DNA from: Oreohelix idahoensis
Lineage: Eukaryota; Mollusca; Gastropoda; Stylommatophora; Oreohelicidae
NCBI GenBank assembly: GCA_024509875.1
Contig: JAMPIV010019072.1
Location: 372,001-436,000 of the forward strand
Direction: 5' to 3'
DNA length: 64,000 bases
Below are positions 21,595 to 32,555 of this stretch, piece by piece (position 1 is the stretch's first letter; each line of letters opens with the position of its first letter). The notes below the pieces were generated by a model. The model saw nothing but the letters and a program-made list of their open reading frames with translations, did no database searches and was not told the DNA's origin. The translations under genes were made by a program, and so were the position numbers.

Positions 21595-22900
21595 TTTGCA
21601 TTTAATTGTTGACTTTCATTCATAAATACTGTCTCTAAACTAGTCGTCAGCTCTATTTTTACTTAAACAAATATATTCTATTTTATATCTATAAATATAA
21701 AACACGTGTTAGAGTTATCCCTTGGTGTAACTACGTCACGTCTCATATTTGGGTGTCCTGACCTCACAGGTCAGGTGGGTGCTTCAAAATTTCGAGCCAT
21801 CTGTCAATTTATCCATTTAATATTTATCTAATTCTAGTCTATTTAGTTGAGGATAGTGCTATTTCCCTTAATATTCAATTGTAACTCGTAAAGAGTTCTT
21901 TTTATATATTAATTTCATTTGTAACTAGTGTCTGTGAGTGTGTTCGGTTGTTAGCTCATCTGTCGCCGTGCCACAGTTTCAACCATATTATGACGTCAGT
22001 CCGTCGCTATAGCTTCTTCACGACACCAAGCTAGATTTCGTCTAGTACACAACTGCTAATCGTCAATTTATTACTAATTGCCTAAGTAAAATTCCTGTAA
22101 CGTACAATGGAAAAGTCCCGCTCTTTTCGGGAAAATACGGAAAAGATGCGGGTTGCACCGTGAAAGTTAAAATGAACACCCATTAAAAGAGGCCTTTCAG
22201 CTTTTTCTCATATTTGGCGTCTTGTACGGCATACATGATGGAGCAGTAACCCTATTATTTCTTTGTCTCGTCAGGGCCCCCCCCCCCCCCCCGCCCCGGG
22301 AAACTAATACGGGGCAGTTGAAAATATTACAACAAAAACTAGTAACTATAAATCTGCTCTGCTTTATAGATGCTTTTTTTGCTGTTTGTAATGCAGCATT
22401 TTCAACGTCCTGTTGTAGTTATATAAATAGCCAGACCGATCAAATCAGTTGGCGTCCAATATTTCTACTCATGTGTCATGAGAATTATAAAATATGTGTT
22501 GCGGAAATAGTCGCTGCAAACAATGGAGACATATAAGTGCAACATTGAATAACATTACCTGTCGATTTATGTCAAGACACAGTTGAATCATGGTTGTAAC
22601 TGTTGCAAAAATAGAAGCGGCTTCGCAAAGCGGAAACGGATAACGGCAGAAATAAATCGAAGATTATACTGTATAGTTATGCGGTCCTATGCGGACGTCA
22701 GAACTGAGGTTAATTGTGATATAACCCACCAAGGGTGCACCCAGTCTGGTTACGATAAGCCAACCCAGCGAGAAAACAAATCCCAACTCAGCCAAATAAA
22801 TACGGTATCATTTGATTCAGTGTACTGTCTCGTAACTGAAATATTTACATATTATATTACATTTTAGAATCCCTTGTAGTAGATGTTTAAGCATTTAGGC
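21595..22900. other. no gene seen; poly-C run
   Basis: Mixed DNA with a C-rich run at 22277-22292 and open frames of up to 104 codons without domains. A block near 22170-22245 (ACCCATTAAAAGAGG, CCTTTCAGC) is similar to 56990-57040, so part of it is another dispersed repeat. Confidence 0.4.
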
Positions 22901-23108
22901 TACTTTGTTACATTTTAAAAAAAGTCAGATAGGCCAAAACGAGTACTTTGTTACATTTAAAAAAGTCAGATAGGCCAAAACGAGTACTTTGTTACATTAA
23001 AAAAGTCAGATAGGCCAAAACGAGTACTTTGTTACATTTTAAAAAGTCAGATAGGCCAAAACGAGTACTTTGTTACATTAAAAAAAGTCAGATAGGCCAA
23101 AACGAGTA
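22901..23108. repeat. 40-43 bp minisatellite, five units
   Basis: Units read TACTTTGTTACATT, an A-run of variable length, then GTCAGATAGGCCAAAACGAG. They differ almost only in the length of the T/A run. This is a recent, homogeneous array. Confidence 0.95.
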
Positions 23109-23174
23109 ATTAAATGAAAGCTTCCGAAAAGTCATGACGACTTTGATAGAAAATTAATTTGTCTAAACATTGTA

Positions 23175-23580
23175 CAGTAGACATTCAAAAATCCGGCAAC
23201 CTCCGGACCTGAGGAGTGCCGGATTTTGGAAAATGCCGGATTTTTTATGGTTATATTTCTGTATATATTTAACAGAAAATGACTACCTGTACACTTTATC
23301 TGCGATCGACAATGCACGATGTTTACGTTTTACGCCACTTCTTTTATTAGCTGAATCCATAATGGGGCTAAACAGCAGCAAATAAATGATAAAATGAGAA
23401 GGAATGAGCAGGAATGCCTGTTAACACGTGCAAGCAAGACCCAACAGCTGCATCAAAACATAAACTGCTCCAGAAAACAGTGGCGCGCCAACGCGGTAAA
23501 TTTAAAAATGCGCTCCGAAATCCATGCCGGAAATCTGAAGGAACCGGATTATCGATGGCCGGATTTTTGAATGTCAACTG
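23175..23580. mobile_element. pogo/Tigger-like MITE
   Basis: Inverted ends CAG(T)(A/T)GACATTCAAAAATCC match each other over about 23 bp with one mismatch, and each end is flanked by TA (23173-23174 and 23581-23582). CAGT-GAC ends, a TA duplication and repeated CCGGATTTT motifs just inside the ends are typical of Tigger/pogo elements. The interior has no transposase. Length 406 bp. Confidence 0.88.
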
Positions 23581-23582
23581 TA

Positions 23583-23913
23583 CAAGTATTTCCGGACTTG
23601 AGCGAAGTTATTGCTTTAGTTTGGGTAGGGCAAAGGTTGGGCCTTGTCTTGTTGTGGAAAGCGGCACATGAAAGGGAAGATCCCAACTGTTATCTTTTTT
23701 TGAAATTTTTCCATGGCAGACGTTAAACACCCTTTCCAAAGGACAATGTTTGTCTGACCTGGAAGTAGACGAACTTCTAGTTCGTTTAATGAAGGAGCAT
23801 CTTATTTTGCCGTGGGTAGTGATAACGATAAAGAAGAAAAAAAATTAATGATAACGACTTCGGTTTTTAAACCTTTGAATTGTTGTGGATTTTCTCAAGT
23901 TTTACATTGTTTC
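23583..23913. other. no gene seen
   Basis: Short frames only. No domain or repeat recognised. Confidence 0.4.
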
Positions 23914-23926
23914 GTGAAACTTAGTC

Positions 23927-24705
23927 TACTACTACTACTACTTAGTCGTTCCCCTTCTACCGTGAGGTGTAGAGGTTTGGAAGAGAGAGCGCCAGACTAT
24001 CCTATCGGCTGTCTTCCTCTTGGCCTGGTTCCATTCTAGTCCTCGGTCCTTCAAAGATTGTCTAATGTTGTCCTCCCAGCGGACTCTGGGTCGTCCTGGG
24101 GGTCTGGATCCTTGGCTCTTTGTTCCCCATGCTTGTCGTGGTAGCCGATCTTCTCCCATTCTGCAGACATGGCCAAACCATCTTAGTTGGGACTGTTCTA
24201 CTTGGGTCTGCAGGGGGTGGAATTTAAGGCCTTGTCGTATCGTCTGGTTGCGTACCATGTCTCTTCTTGTTACTTCAACCACCTTCCTCAGATACCTCAT
24301 TTCTGAGGTTTGGATCTGGCTTTTGTGGGTTGTAGTCATTGCCCATGACTCGCATCCATATGTCACGACTGGGACATAGGTGGAGCGGTATACAGCCATC
24401 TTCGTTTTCTTACCAACCTCTCTCTTGCTGAGGAATCCTCGATTTATGGCCTGAAAAAGTCTCCCAGCTGCTGCTTTTCGAGTGGCCAACTCTTCTTTGA
24501 TGCCTCCCTTTCGGTCTATAATAGCTCCGAGGTATTTAAAGTGGTCGACCTGCTCCAGGACCTGTTCTACCAGCTTAATCTGATGTCTTCTTTCTTCTCG
24601 TGATATCACCATGGATTTTGTTTTAGAGCTGCTTATGACCACCCCTCTCTTCTCCAGCTCTTCCTTCCAGACTTGCAGGTTGGATTGGAGATGTGCCTCT
24701 GATTT
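23927..24705 (-). mobile_element. 5'-truncated LINE insertion with 13-bp target duplication
   Basis: Bounded by GTGAAACTTAGTC at 23914-23926 and 24706-24718. The 3' tail on the minus strand is a TAG repeat. The coding frame is still open, so this is a fairly recent insertion. The same LINE left a 139-bp insertion at 8554. Confidence 0.93.
23938..24705 (-). CDS. LINE reverse transcriptase C-terminal part
   Basis: About 255 codons of LINE sequence. The first residues of the longer open frame (MTKFHK) come from the flanking target DNA and not from the LINE. It starts in the RT thumb-side region (ISSSKTKSMVIS, then FKYLGAIIDRKGGIKEELATR), continues with VYRSTYVPVVTYGCESWAMT, LRKVVEVTRRDMVRNQTIRQ and LRWFGHVCRMGEDRLPRQAW, and ends at the natural C-terminus. 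The catalytic FADD region is lost by 5' truncation. No RNase H domain is seen. The arrangement fits the RTE-like endonuclease-RT group, but the clade is my inference. It cannot make an active enzyme. Confidence 0.85.
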   Translation of the reverse strand, partial: KSEAHLQSNLQVWKEELEKRGVVISSSKTKSMVISREERRHQIKLVEQVLEQVDHFKYLGAIIDRKGGIKEELATRKAAAGRLFQAINRGFLSKREVGKKTKMAVYRSTYVPVVTYGCESWAMTTTHKSQIQTSEMRYLRKVVEVTRRDMVRNQTIRQGLKFHPLQTQVEQSQLRWFGHVCRMGEDRLPRQAWGTKSQGSRPPGRPRVRWEDNIRQSLKDRGLEWNQAKRKTADRIVWRSLFQTSTPHGRRGTTK

Positions 24706-24989
24706 GTGAAACTTAGTCAATAGTAAGAATTTAAGTTATTGATATATTTACACTTAATTTATTTTTTTATTGTTGGCAATTAAATGTTGCTAAAATGAGC
24801 GAAATTTTAAATACATTTGAGCAACATTTAACCTGCGAAGCAGTCTTTGTACATACCTTATTAATTAAACACTAATTTACTTAAAAGATTGTTACTTTTG
24901 TCCGCACTAGTCAACTAATTTACAATTGATTATATTCTTTCTTTTAAGTATTACAAATATTTGGGGAAAGGGAGTTCGCTGGTGTAAGA

Positions 24990-25120
24990 GATATATATGT
25001 GACGTTACCTAAAAGGGGGGGGGGGGGGGGGTCTGGGTTATTGTGACCAGATATTTAAAAAAAAAATGGGGGGGGGACGTTAAAAATGACAAAAATTGCA
25101 TGACGTCATATGTGGTCAAC
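24990..25120. mobile_element. end of a small DNA transposon (MITE) next to the LTR
   Basis: Contains a 17-base G run (25015-25031), a second G run, and near its right side ATGACGTCATATGTGGTCAA. That motif is the reverse complement of the left end of the MITE at 32300 (TCGTCCACATATGACGTCA). Only this end is recognisable. It directly abuts the LTR start at 25123. Confidence 0.45.
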
Positions 25121-25122
25121 CC

Positions 25123-27266
25123 TGTCGTAGATTTTTGATAGGAGAATTAAGACTAGGGTTGGTCCCTTCTGAATAGATTAGAATAAGTGATAGTCACAGT
25201 GGGAGGTAGTAATAGAAATAGATTTCCACGAGTGAGATGGTAGAAATTTATAGAGGCTGTCTCGGAAATCGAGAATCTCACTCTCTTTCCGCCTATCTTC
25301 TACAACAGATCCAGAGGAGTCAGACAGTCTATAAAAAAATTATGTATATATTAATATATCTCTATCCACTCACGTGCACGCACATACAAGTGACGACAGT
25401 TAGACACACAGACGCGGGAAAACTATAACAATGATTATATAGATATTATGGGAACGAACTGACCACCACACTGAAATAAATGTAGGTATAGTTTAATTAT
25501 CATAGTAAACTTACATCACAACATATAAAATACATCAAAAGCATATACACATAGTCATAAAAAATCAAGGAATGCTACAATATTGATAGACCCGTTTGTA
25601 TGGTCCTTCCCCTGGATATATAGCTCACAGTCCCGTTAGAGAAAAGTGATAACCCCAAAGAGTTACAGATGCATATGATTGAGTCTATGGTTTCCCCCTT
25701 TTTAAGGTATGGACAGACTTGATACTCTGCTTTATTCTAAGGGTAAATATTGTTAGCAATAACTTGCATAAAGGAAGTTACAACGTGGGTGACTCAAACA
25801 AAGTACATCCTTCAGTCTACTTTCACTCGGTTCTTTCATCAGGGCCCTGATATACTTACAATCGTGCTGTTGTTCGCCGTCTGGCGCAAACTTTGGGACA
25901 CTCGCACACTTTTTATCTGTTACTGTCGTTTAATGAAGCGGATCCCAGCTCTGCAGATTTGTTTGTTGGTTTCATCAGAATGGATCCGGGGAACGTCTGC
26001 TTCATGCGATAGTTATTTCAGACTAAAGTTAGTATCACTTGACTCACGAGGTAAGGAGTAGGCTTAAGCGAGCACACAATGTCAAAACACGAGGTTTCCC
26101 TTAATTAGGAAGATGACCGGTGGACAACTTCTCTCAACAGATAATCTTGGTTCACCACACACTTGGTCAAATAATGTCGGAAAAGTAAATGTTATTTTCT
26201 GTAATTATCCTCGCCACAAGGCAGCATGTACATTAGAGTTCGAGGAGAAAATATGATCTGGCTCAAAAGCCAAGTATAAGCATTTATTCTTTAAAAGAAA
26301 CCCGTTAGTGGGATTAGTATTCTGTCTATCTCTGAAGGCACACGCCCTGTCAGACAGGTGTTACTTGAAAACCCACGTGGTTAAAGATATAAAATGTTTA
26401 TGTTTCTCACAGGTATGTCTCTGTACTAAACGCCGGCAAAATTTGGGTTACCCCAGTATTCACTGAATAAAGAAAAACACATATGAAATATTTTACATAT
26501 TATGTACTCAATATAACTTACGTTTTTAAACTGCAAGCGTACAGCTTGACTTATCATTTAAACTTTCCCGTGAAATAAGTTATATAAAAATCAATCATCA
26601 TGAATTAGGAATACCTACGTATTCCGTCAACACTCATGAGGCATCTAGCATTTATAAGTTAGTTTAGAAAAATTATTCTCGTCTGATTATTTAGCAGTAA
26701 AATTAAATTCCTTAATAGCCGACTGAGTTTAAGCTAGAAATTATAATTTCTGTTTTCCACTGTAACTCGTCACTATAAAATAATACAGACTATATAAATT
26801 AAGCACTCTGCACCAAATCTAACTAGTGAAATCTGAAATAAGCGATTATCACTTTAAACACTTCACAAAATATTAGATACTTAATATATTTACCTCAACA
26901 CAGAACTAAATGGTGGTCGCACAACTTTAGAATCATACGCTGATATATTTATTGAAGTCTAGAAGTTCGACAAAGTGTCGAAACAAACTGAGAAACTTCG
27001 CTATACAGCTTATTCTATTCACGAGCACCCTGTCTACTGCGAATTTTGAGGACTGAATGAAAATAAAGTTTAACATTCTGGTTATATCTATTACCAGACA
27101 AAGGGGTCCCAACTTATTTCGCAAAACGAAATAATCTCCCCTTTTCCGTCTTAACACCTGCATTAGCTTAAACGCATGCCGTAACTGCCACCTACTGACC
27201 GTGAGTGCGCGTGTCAGTTGCGAGTCATAGACGGCCTGTCTCCAATGCCGAGGCAGTTTTCACACT
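25123..27266 (-). mobile_element. truncated LTR, family 2 (same family as 59782-62221)
   Basis: Plus-strand start TGTCGTAGATTTTTGATAGG equals the start of the LTR at 59782. Similarity continues through the CACGTGCACGCACATACAAG block and the TAACTTACGTTTTTAAACTG block to about 27266. There it stops abruptly at CAGTTTTCACACT and LINE sequence begins. About 300-400 bp of the LTR (its sense 5' end) are missing. No target duplication is possible on the truncated side. Confidence 0.85.
26933..27163 (-). other. LTR-internal open frame shared with a second LTR copy
   Basis: 76 codons ending SLFRHFVELLDFNKYISV. The solo LTR at 41.4-44.0 kb has an open frame at 41882-42109 in the same place and sense, ending SLFRQFVELLDFQKYFQH. 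The copy at 61580-61745 has stops. No known domain. Confidence 0.4.
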
Positions 27267-28160
27267 GCCAAGAAGGGAAGAACAAGTAAAAACAATATAA
27301 AAGCAGGACTGGGAAGGTCAGAGATCAAGAGCCAAGTGAAGGAAACTATAAACGAGGAATGGAAGACAACATGGAAGGAAAGTAGAAAAGGCAGACACGC
27401 GTTCAAACTGCTGAAAGAACCAACGAGGACATGCCAGGTCAGAGAAGAATTAAAGATACCATCGAACAAAAAACGGTGGCGTCTCCGACTCGGTGCAGCA
27501 TACTTCATGGTAGAAGAACCACACTGCCAAGAATGTCAGGAAGAGAATGACATAGACCACTACCTGATCCACTGTAAAAAGTATGAACAACAAAGGCTTG
27601 AATTAAAAACTTACTATAGAAATCACAGTATAGACTTAACAGGTGATAAGGTTTTAAGTATAGATGCCCCAAGAGATGCCCAATCAATACTTAAAAGATA
27701 TATACATAAAACAAAGGAAAAAAATAAGGTTAGAACTTCAGGAAAATCACCCAACTAAATAGAAATTAAGCAGCAAGAACTAACAAAGCATTAACAAACA
27801 AAAAAATAACTACTCATAGGACAAGGAAAGACAAGTTATTAAAAAAAAGGGACAACAACTCAAAAAGAACAAATACTAATACAAATTAAAACCAAGTGTA
27901 AAGGACAATAGTTATCTAGAAACAATACAAAAGAGAAAATAAAATTGACAAATACTAATATAAATAAAAATCAGCAACTGCAAAAGACAACAGTTATTTA
28001 AATTGAATACAAAATTAGTAAATAAAATGACACTAAATACCCCAATTATAACCAACTTTCAGGTTGAACAGGGTAGACCAAGATGGAACGAGAAGAGGCA
28101 ACAATGATCAGAGTTTGAGTGCCCGATCTCCACCCATCAACCCATCAAAACAACAACAAC
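27267..28160 (+). mobile_element. RNase H-type LINE, 3' copy 1
   Basis: Coding to 27758: GLGRSEIKSQVKETINEEW, then AYFMVEEPHCQECQEENDID followed by HYLIHCKKYEQQRLEL, the C-x2-C-x7-H-x4-C finger near the LINE C-terminus. Then about 260 bp of A-rich DNA, the conserved 3' core (ACTAAATACC, CCAATTATAACC, AGGTTGAACAGGGT), and an AAC-repeat tail ending at 28160. The left end is joined to an LTR at the bases GCCAAGAA. Confidence 0.85.
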
Positions 28161-29283
28161 ACCGCAGAGATGGTAGCAATTCTAAAAAGCCTAGAAATAA
28201 TCGAAGATAACCCACCAGAAGCTGTTACGATATTTTAGACTCATTATCATCACTACAAGCACTATTACACCCAGGTAAATGTAGCCGGCCAGACATAAAG
28301 GAAGAAATTCTAGAAATTAATACATCACTAGGGAACAGAGGATGTAGTGTGAGGCTAGTGTGGGTTCTAGCACACATAGGCATAGCTGGTAACGAGTTGG
28401 CAGACCAGAACGCCAAGAATGGAAGAATAAGTAAAAACAATATAAGAGCAGGACTGGGAAGGTCGGAGATCAAGAGCCAAGTGAAGATAACTATAAACGA
28501 GGAATGGAAGACAACATGGAAGAAAAGTAGAAAAGGCAGACAACGCGTTCAAACTGCTGAAAGAACCAACGAGGACGTGCCAGGTCAGAGAAGAATTAAA
28601 GATACCATCAAACAAAAAACTGTGGCGTCTCGGTGCAGCATACTTTATGATAGAAGAACCACACTGCCTAGAATATCAGGAAGGGAATGACAGACCACTA
28701 CCTGATCCAATGTAAAAAGTATGAACAACAAAGGCTTGAATTAAAAACTTACTATAAAAATCACAATATAAACTTGATAGGTGATAAGGTTTTAAGTATA
28801 GATGCCCCAAGAGATGCCCAATCAATACTTAAAAGATATATACATAAAACAAAGGAAAACATATAAGGTTAGTTACAAAAAAAACAAAAAAACACACAAA
28901 ATAAAAAGGAAAAAAAAACTTACTAACTACTCATAGGACAAGGAAAAAAAAGCCTAGAAAAAAGGTATTAAAAAAAAAAACTCAAAAAGAACAAATACTA
29001 ATACAAAGTAAAACCAAGTGTAAAGGACAATAGTTATCAAGAAACAATACAAAAGAGAAAATAAAATGGACAAATACTAATATAAATTAAAATCAGCAAC
29101 TGCTAAAGACAATAGCTATTTAAATAGAATACAAAATTAAAAAATAAAATGACACTAAATACCCCAATTATAACCAAATTTCAGGTTGAACAAGGTAGAC
29201 CAAGATGGAACGAGAAGAGGCAATAATGGTCAGCTGTTAAGTGCCCGCTCTCCACCCATCACCTGATCAAAACAACAACAACA
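28161..29283 (+). mobile_element. RNase H-type LINE, 3' copy 2, tandem to copy 1
   Basis: Starts directly after the AAC tail of copy 1, inside the RNase H domain: AEMVAILKSLEIIEDNPPEA, then (one-base loss at TTTTAG) DSLSSLQALLHPGKCSRPDI, then VRLVWVLAHIGIAGNELADQ with the H-x-G-I-x-GNE-x-AD signature. A second frame slip follows in the KGRQ region (near 28540) and several small deletions in the finger region. The 3' end repeats the conserved core and an AAC tail (to 29283). The two copies are about 90 percent alike by eye. Copy 2 is a pseudogene. Confidence 0.85.
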
Positions 29284-30829
29284 TTCAAAATCACACACAA
29301 CTAAACCCCAGCCAGAAGACCAGTAGAGTGCTGTCTATACTAAGTCAGTTACCACTGCATGCAGGGCATCATTCTTCACCAATTACAGTCTTCGTTAGAG
29401 CTAGGAATAGATCTTAGAGGGTGTGTAGGTTTACTATAGATAGGCTATTTATATGACTAATATCAATTTTATTTCAGATGTTTGTGTGTTGTGAATGTAT
29501 CGGACATATTGTTTGTGTGGATATGATGCTGAAGATTGGAAAACCTGAAATATAACCACCACAGTCCTTGTCAGGGCTAAATATAAACATTCTGGTTTTG
29601 TCGGGGTCTATAACCCACCAGCAAGACCAGTACTGACTTGGCATGTAGGTGAGGAAAGCAAAGGTTGCATCCTGTCCATATATTCATATTGCTTTGATTA
29701 TTCATGTATTTTTGTATTTGAGACACTGTTTTGCAGTAGACACCTGTCTGTCTCCCTACATCTAAATCATACACAGCCATGTATCATTTATCATACATGC
29801 AGACATCTGATGACACCCTCATCTCATCACACCATAGGATGTAATAGGTCTCCATGACATTGCCTAGCCACTCAATACTCCTCGTTCCAGGTTCTATAGT
29901 AAATTGTCAAAACCCTGAAGTCAAGTGGACCTTCGATCCTGCTACCTAATCATAAAAGGAGCCCAGAGGTTGAAGTGTTCCAGAACTTTTTTCCCCCTGA
30001 TTGCTAGGATTGGACTGAAGTGTGACTCACAGACAAACAGTGTGATGTGTCAACACACATCTGGACAAGTGCTGATTTAAACGCTGAGTTTGATAGTGAC
30101 TATTCCGGTGGCTAATATGAGACCTTCCTCAGTCAGATGATGAAACATTAGGGACTAGAACAGAAGAGACAGACTAGCATAATTAATAACAATGAGAGAA
30201 TATTTTAGTGTAAAATAAGTTAACGATCCCATGGGGACCTTTTGTTTAACTTTAAACTTCTAATTATATTATCAACTTGATGTAAATACATAACCATAAT
30301 CACCATCGTCCAACACTCACCATTCATTACCTATTTAGATAGTTGTACATAATAAATTTTGAAATTGTACTTAAGTGACTTTTCAAATTTTTAACTGTTT
30401 AAGTTGAGTTACTTTTTCTGAATTATTATAATATCACATGAGTTACTACAGCTAAGGTGGCAAAGTATATTTCTGAAGCCTTAAAACTATTGTCTAGCTC
30501 AGAGTATTCGCAGCCGTAGCTCACTTGTGATACCAGTGCTCTTCTCTGACACTTGGATTTCATACATTCTGGAGAGAATTCTATTTCTTCTCTAAACACT
30601 ATCTTCATACTAGAAAAACCTTACGCTACATCTGCTCACAGCGGGACCATGGAAACGCATTATCAGGGCAAACTTATCAGACGGTGGAGATTTGGAAGAG
30701 CTCAGCACGTGATCCAGAAGCCAGTCTCAGCATGCCTGGTGGGACGATGACGTCCTAACTGTTGTTACCTCTCCCGGTCCCTTTATGCCGACATGATTTC
30801 CTTATCTCTGTTTTATTATAGCTAAATAC
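29284..30829. other. no gene seen
   Basis: Mixed DNA with only short frames (up to 67 codons) that lack domains. Confidence 0.4.
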
Positions 30830-31330
30830 AATTATTTTTATTTGTAAAGGTAGAAACAAAATACATTTGTTGTTATTTGGAACAAGAGGCACAAGATACA
30901 TGTATATTTATTTGTAACAGGAGGAAGAACAGGCATTAATTTTTATTTTTCAAAGATGGAATAAAATATTTTTATTTTTATTTTAACACTAGGAAGAAAA
31001 TATTTGTCAAAGAAATAACAAAATACATTTTTATATTTAAAAGTAGGAAAACAATACATTCATTTTTAGAAGAAGAAACAAAATACATGTATTATTATAT
31101 TTAAAAGTATGAATAATACACAATTATTTTTTTAAATTAATAACAGAATACATTTATTTTTAATATTTGAAAGGAAAAAAGATAGTTTTTTTGGTTTTGT
31201 TAATGTGGAACAGAACACTTTTTAAAAGGAGGACAAATTTACATTTATGGTTTATTTTTAAAAAGGAAATACCATACTTTTTTATGTAACAAGGAAATAG
31301 CACACAACAAAAAAATAATAATAAAATAAG
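30830..31330. repeat. degenerate AT-rich repeat array
   Basis: Loose repetition of a unit containing AAATACAT(T/G)TATTTTTAT and an AGGAA(G/A) block, spaced roughly 50-65 bp. It looks like an old minisatellite. Confidence 0.5.
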
Positions 31331-31419
31331 AAATTGACAAGTCTCAACTCCGTGCAATGAATCGAAAACCGATCATAAACTTCATTGTCAAGATTACTTA
31401 GTAAGTTAGTCTTCTTTCA

Positions 31420-31645
31420 CTTCATCGTTCGCTTTCAAATATTTTTTATTGTTTATGGTGCTTTGATATCTCTTTCAACCTGACCCAAAATGAGCTCTTT
31501 CGGTTATAATTGGCGTAAATTGCGTGGATGTTCCTTTCAGTCTGAACGCTAGACTGATGTTAGCTCTGAAAAGAGCTGGTCCTGAAAAGGACCACTGGCT
31601 GCCTGTCTGAAATGGTCACGCCGTTTGTTTACTCCTAATGTTGTC
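31420..31645 (-). mobile_element. LINE/SINE 3' relic with two histone-type stem-loops
   Basis: Minus-strand reading gives AAACGGCGTGACC, GGCAGCCAGT, two back-to-back stem-loops, then CCAATTATAACCGAAAGAGC and GGTCAGGTTGAAAG. The order matches the relic at 9590-10070 and the 3' core of the LINEs at 28.0 and 29.2 kb. Confidence 0.45.
31562..31593 (-). other. two adjacent histone-like stem-loops
   Basis: On the minus strand GGTCCTTTTCAGGACC (31593-31578) is followed with no gap by AGCTCTTTTCAGAGCT (31577-31562). Each is a perfect 6-bp stem with a TTTC loop, matching the histone mRNA 3' element. No histone ORF flanks them. Confidence 0.6.
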
Positions 31646-31712
31646 ACTTGTTCAAACAACTGCTCTCAAATAACCACATCTAACTATTTTAGAGTTGGTA
31701 GTCCGTCTTAGG

Positions 31713-32220
31713 TAAATAAATAAACAAACAACACACAAAGGTATGTTATCAGGCACTCAGTGAGAAATAAAGAAGTAGAAGACCAGACAACAGAAAAACA
31801 ACAGAAGTGATAGGTTTACCGGGAATCGAACCAGGACCTTCCGAACGGCATCCACCGCCTAGCCACGGGAGCAAATCGCAACTATCCACTCTGCCAGCTA
31901 AGCATTAAATAATGCTTCACCGACAGAGGTTTAGCACGACCCCCCACGTGACCCAGATATGTACCATATGACGACCCAGACTAATTATAGACGCAATCAC
32001 TTCTGCAGTTTCACTTTAAACAGTAAAGGCCAGATTACACAAGACAAAGACCTTAAATACTGTGTCTGGTTAATGATAGAAGAATGAGAATAAGTAAAGG
32101 ACAGAATGTAGGTTTCTGGTATTTTATAAACATATAAACATATAAGGAGGGGAAACCTGAGGCCTGTAAACAGTAAATAAATAAACAAACAACACACAAA
32201 GGTATGTTATCAGGCACTCA
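31713..32220 (-). mobile_element. tRNA-derived SINE, family C, with direct terminal repeats
   Basis: Flanked by a 13-bp duplication AGTCCGTCTTAGG (31700-31712 and 32221-32233). On the minus strand a tRNA-like stretch reads CCCGTGGCTAGGCGGTGGAT and, after a short gap, GGTTCGATTCCCGG (A and B box). The 47-bp 3' tail region (GTGTGTTGTTTGTTTATTTA) is present at both ends (31713-31759 and 32174-32220), so the insertion begins with a copy of its own tail. Confidence 0.85.
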
Positions 32221-32299
32221 AGTCCGTCTTAGGCTTCACTCGTCACCATACAGTTTCTGTCTTAACTGTGTTAGCGATGGCCACGCTGCTACTCTGGTC

Positions 32300-32555
32300 C
32301 TCTCAAAGGGGTCGTCCACATATGACGTCACGCAGTGAACAAAAAGTTTGTGACGATAGGGGGAGGGGATGGAAAATGTAACGTCACACAAAAATATGAG
32401 AGTCATACTCGCTTCTTACATAAATTATATTTGTACTTTTATCAGTAATAGGTAACTTTTATGCGCTTTTGGTAACTTGTATCTGCAATAGTTAACTTTT
32501 ATCCGCACTGATACCCATTATGTATTAGGCGTCCCCTCCCGTCACAAACATTTTC
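32300..32555. mobile_element. small inverted-repeat DNA transposon (MITE)
   Basis: The left arm has GGGGTCGTCCACATATGACG, then AAAAAGTTTGTGACGATAGG and a G-rich run. The right arm has CGTCCCCTCCCGTCACAAAC, which is the reverse complement of the inner left arm. The outer part of the right end is degraded. The superfamily is not assignable from this copy. Confidence 0.5.

Noticed and set aside
22901..23108. CRISPR-like array
   Set aside because: Units are contiguous and differ only in A/T run length; it is a minisatellite.
31500..31650. Histone gene next to the stem-loops
   Set aside because: No histone coding frame occurs on either strand within several hundred bases.
31800..31910. A tRNA gene with B box GGTTCGATTCC
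   Set aside because: It lies inside a SINE bounded by a 13-bp duplication.
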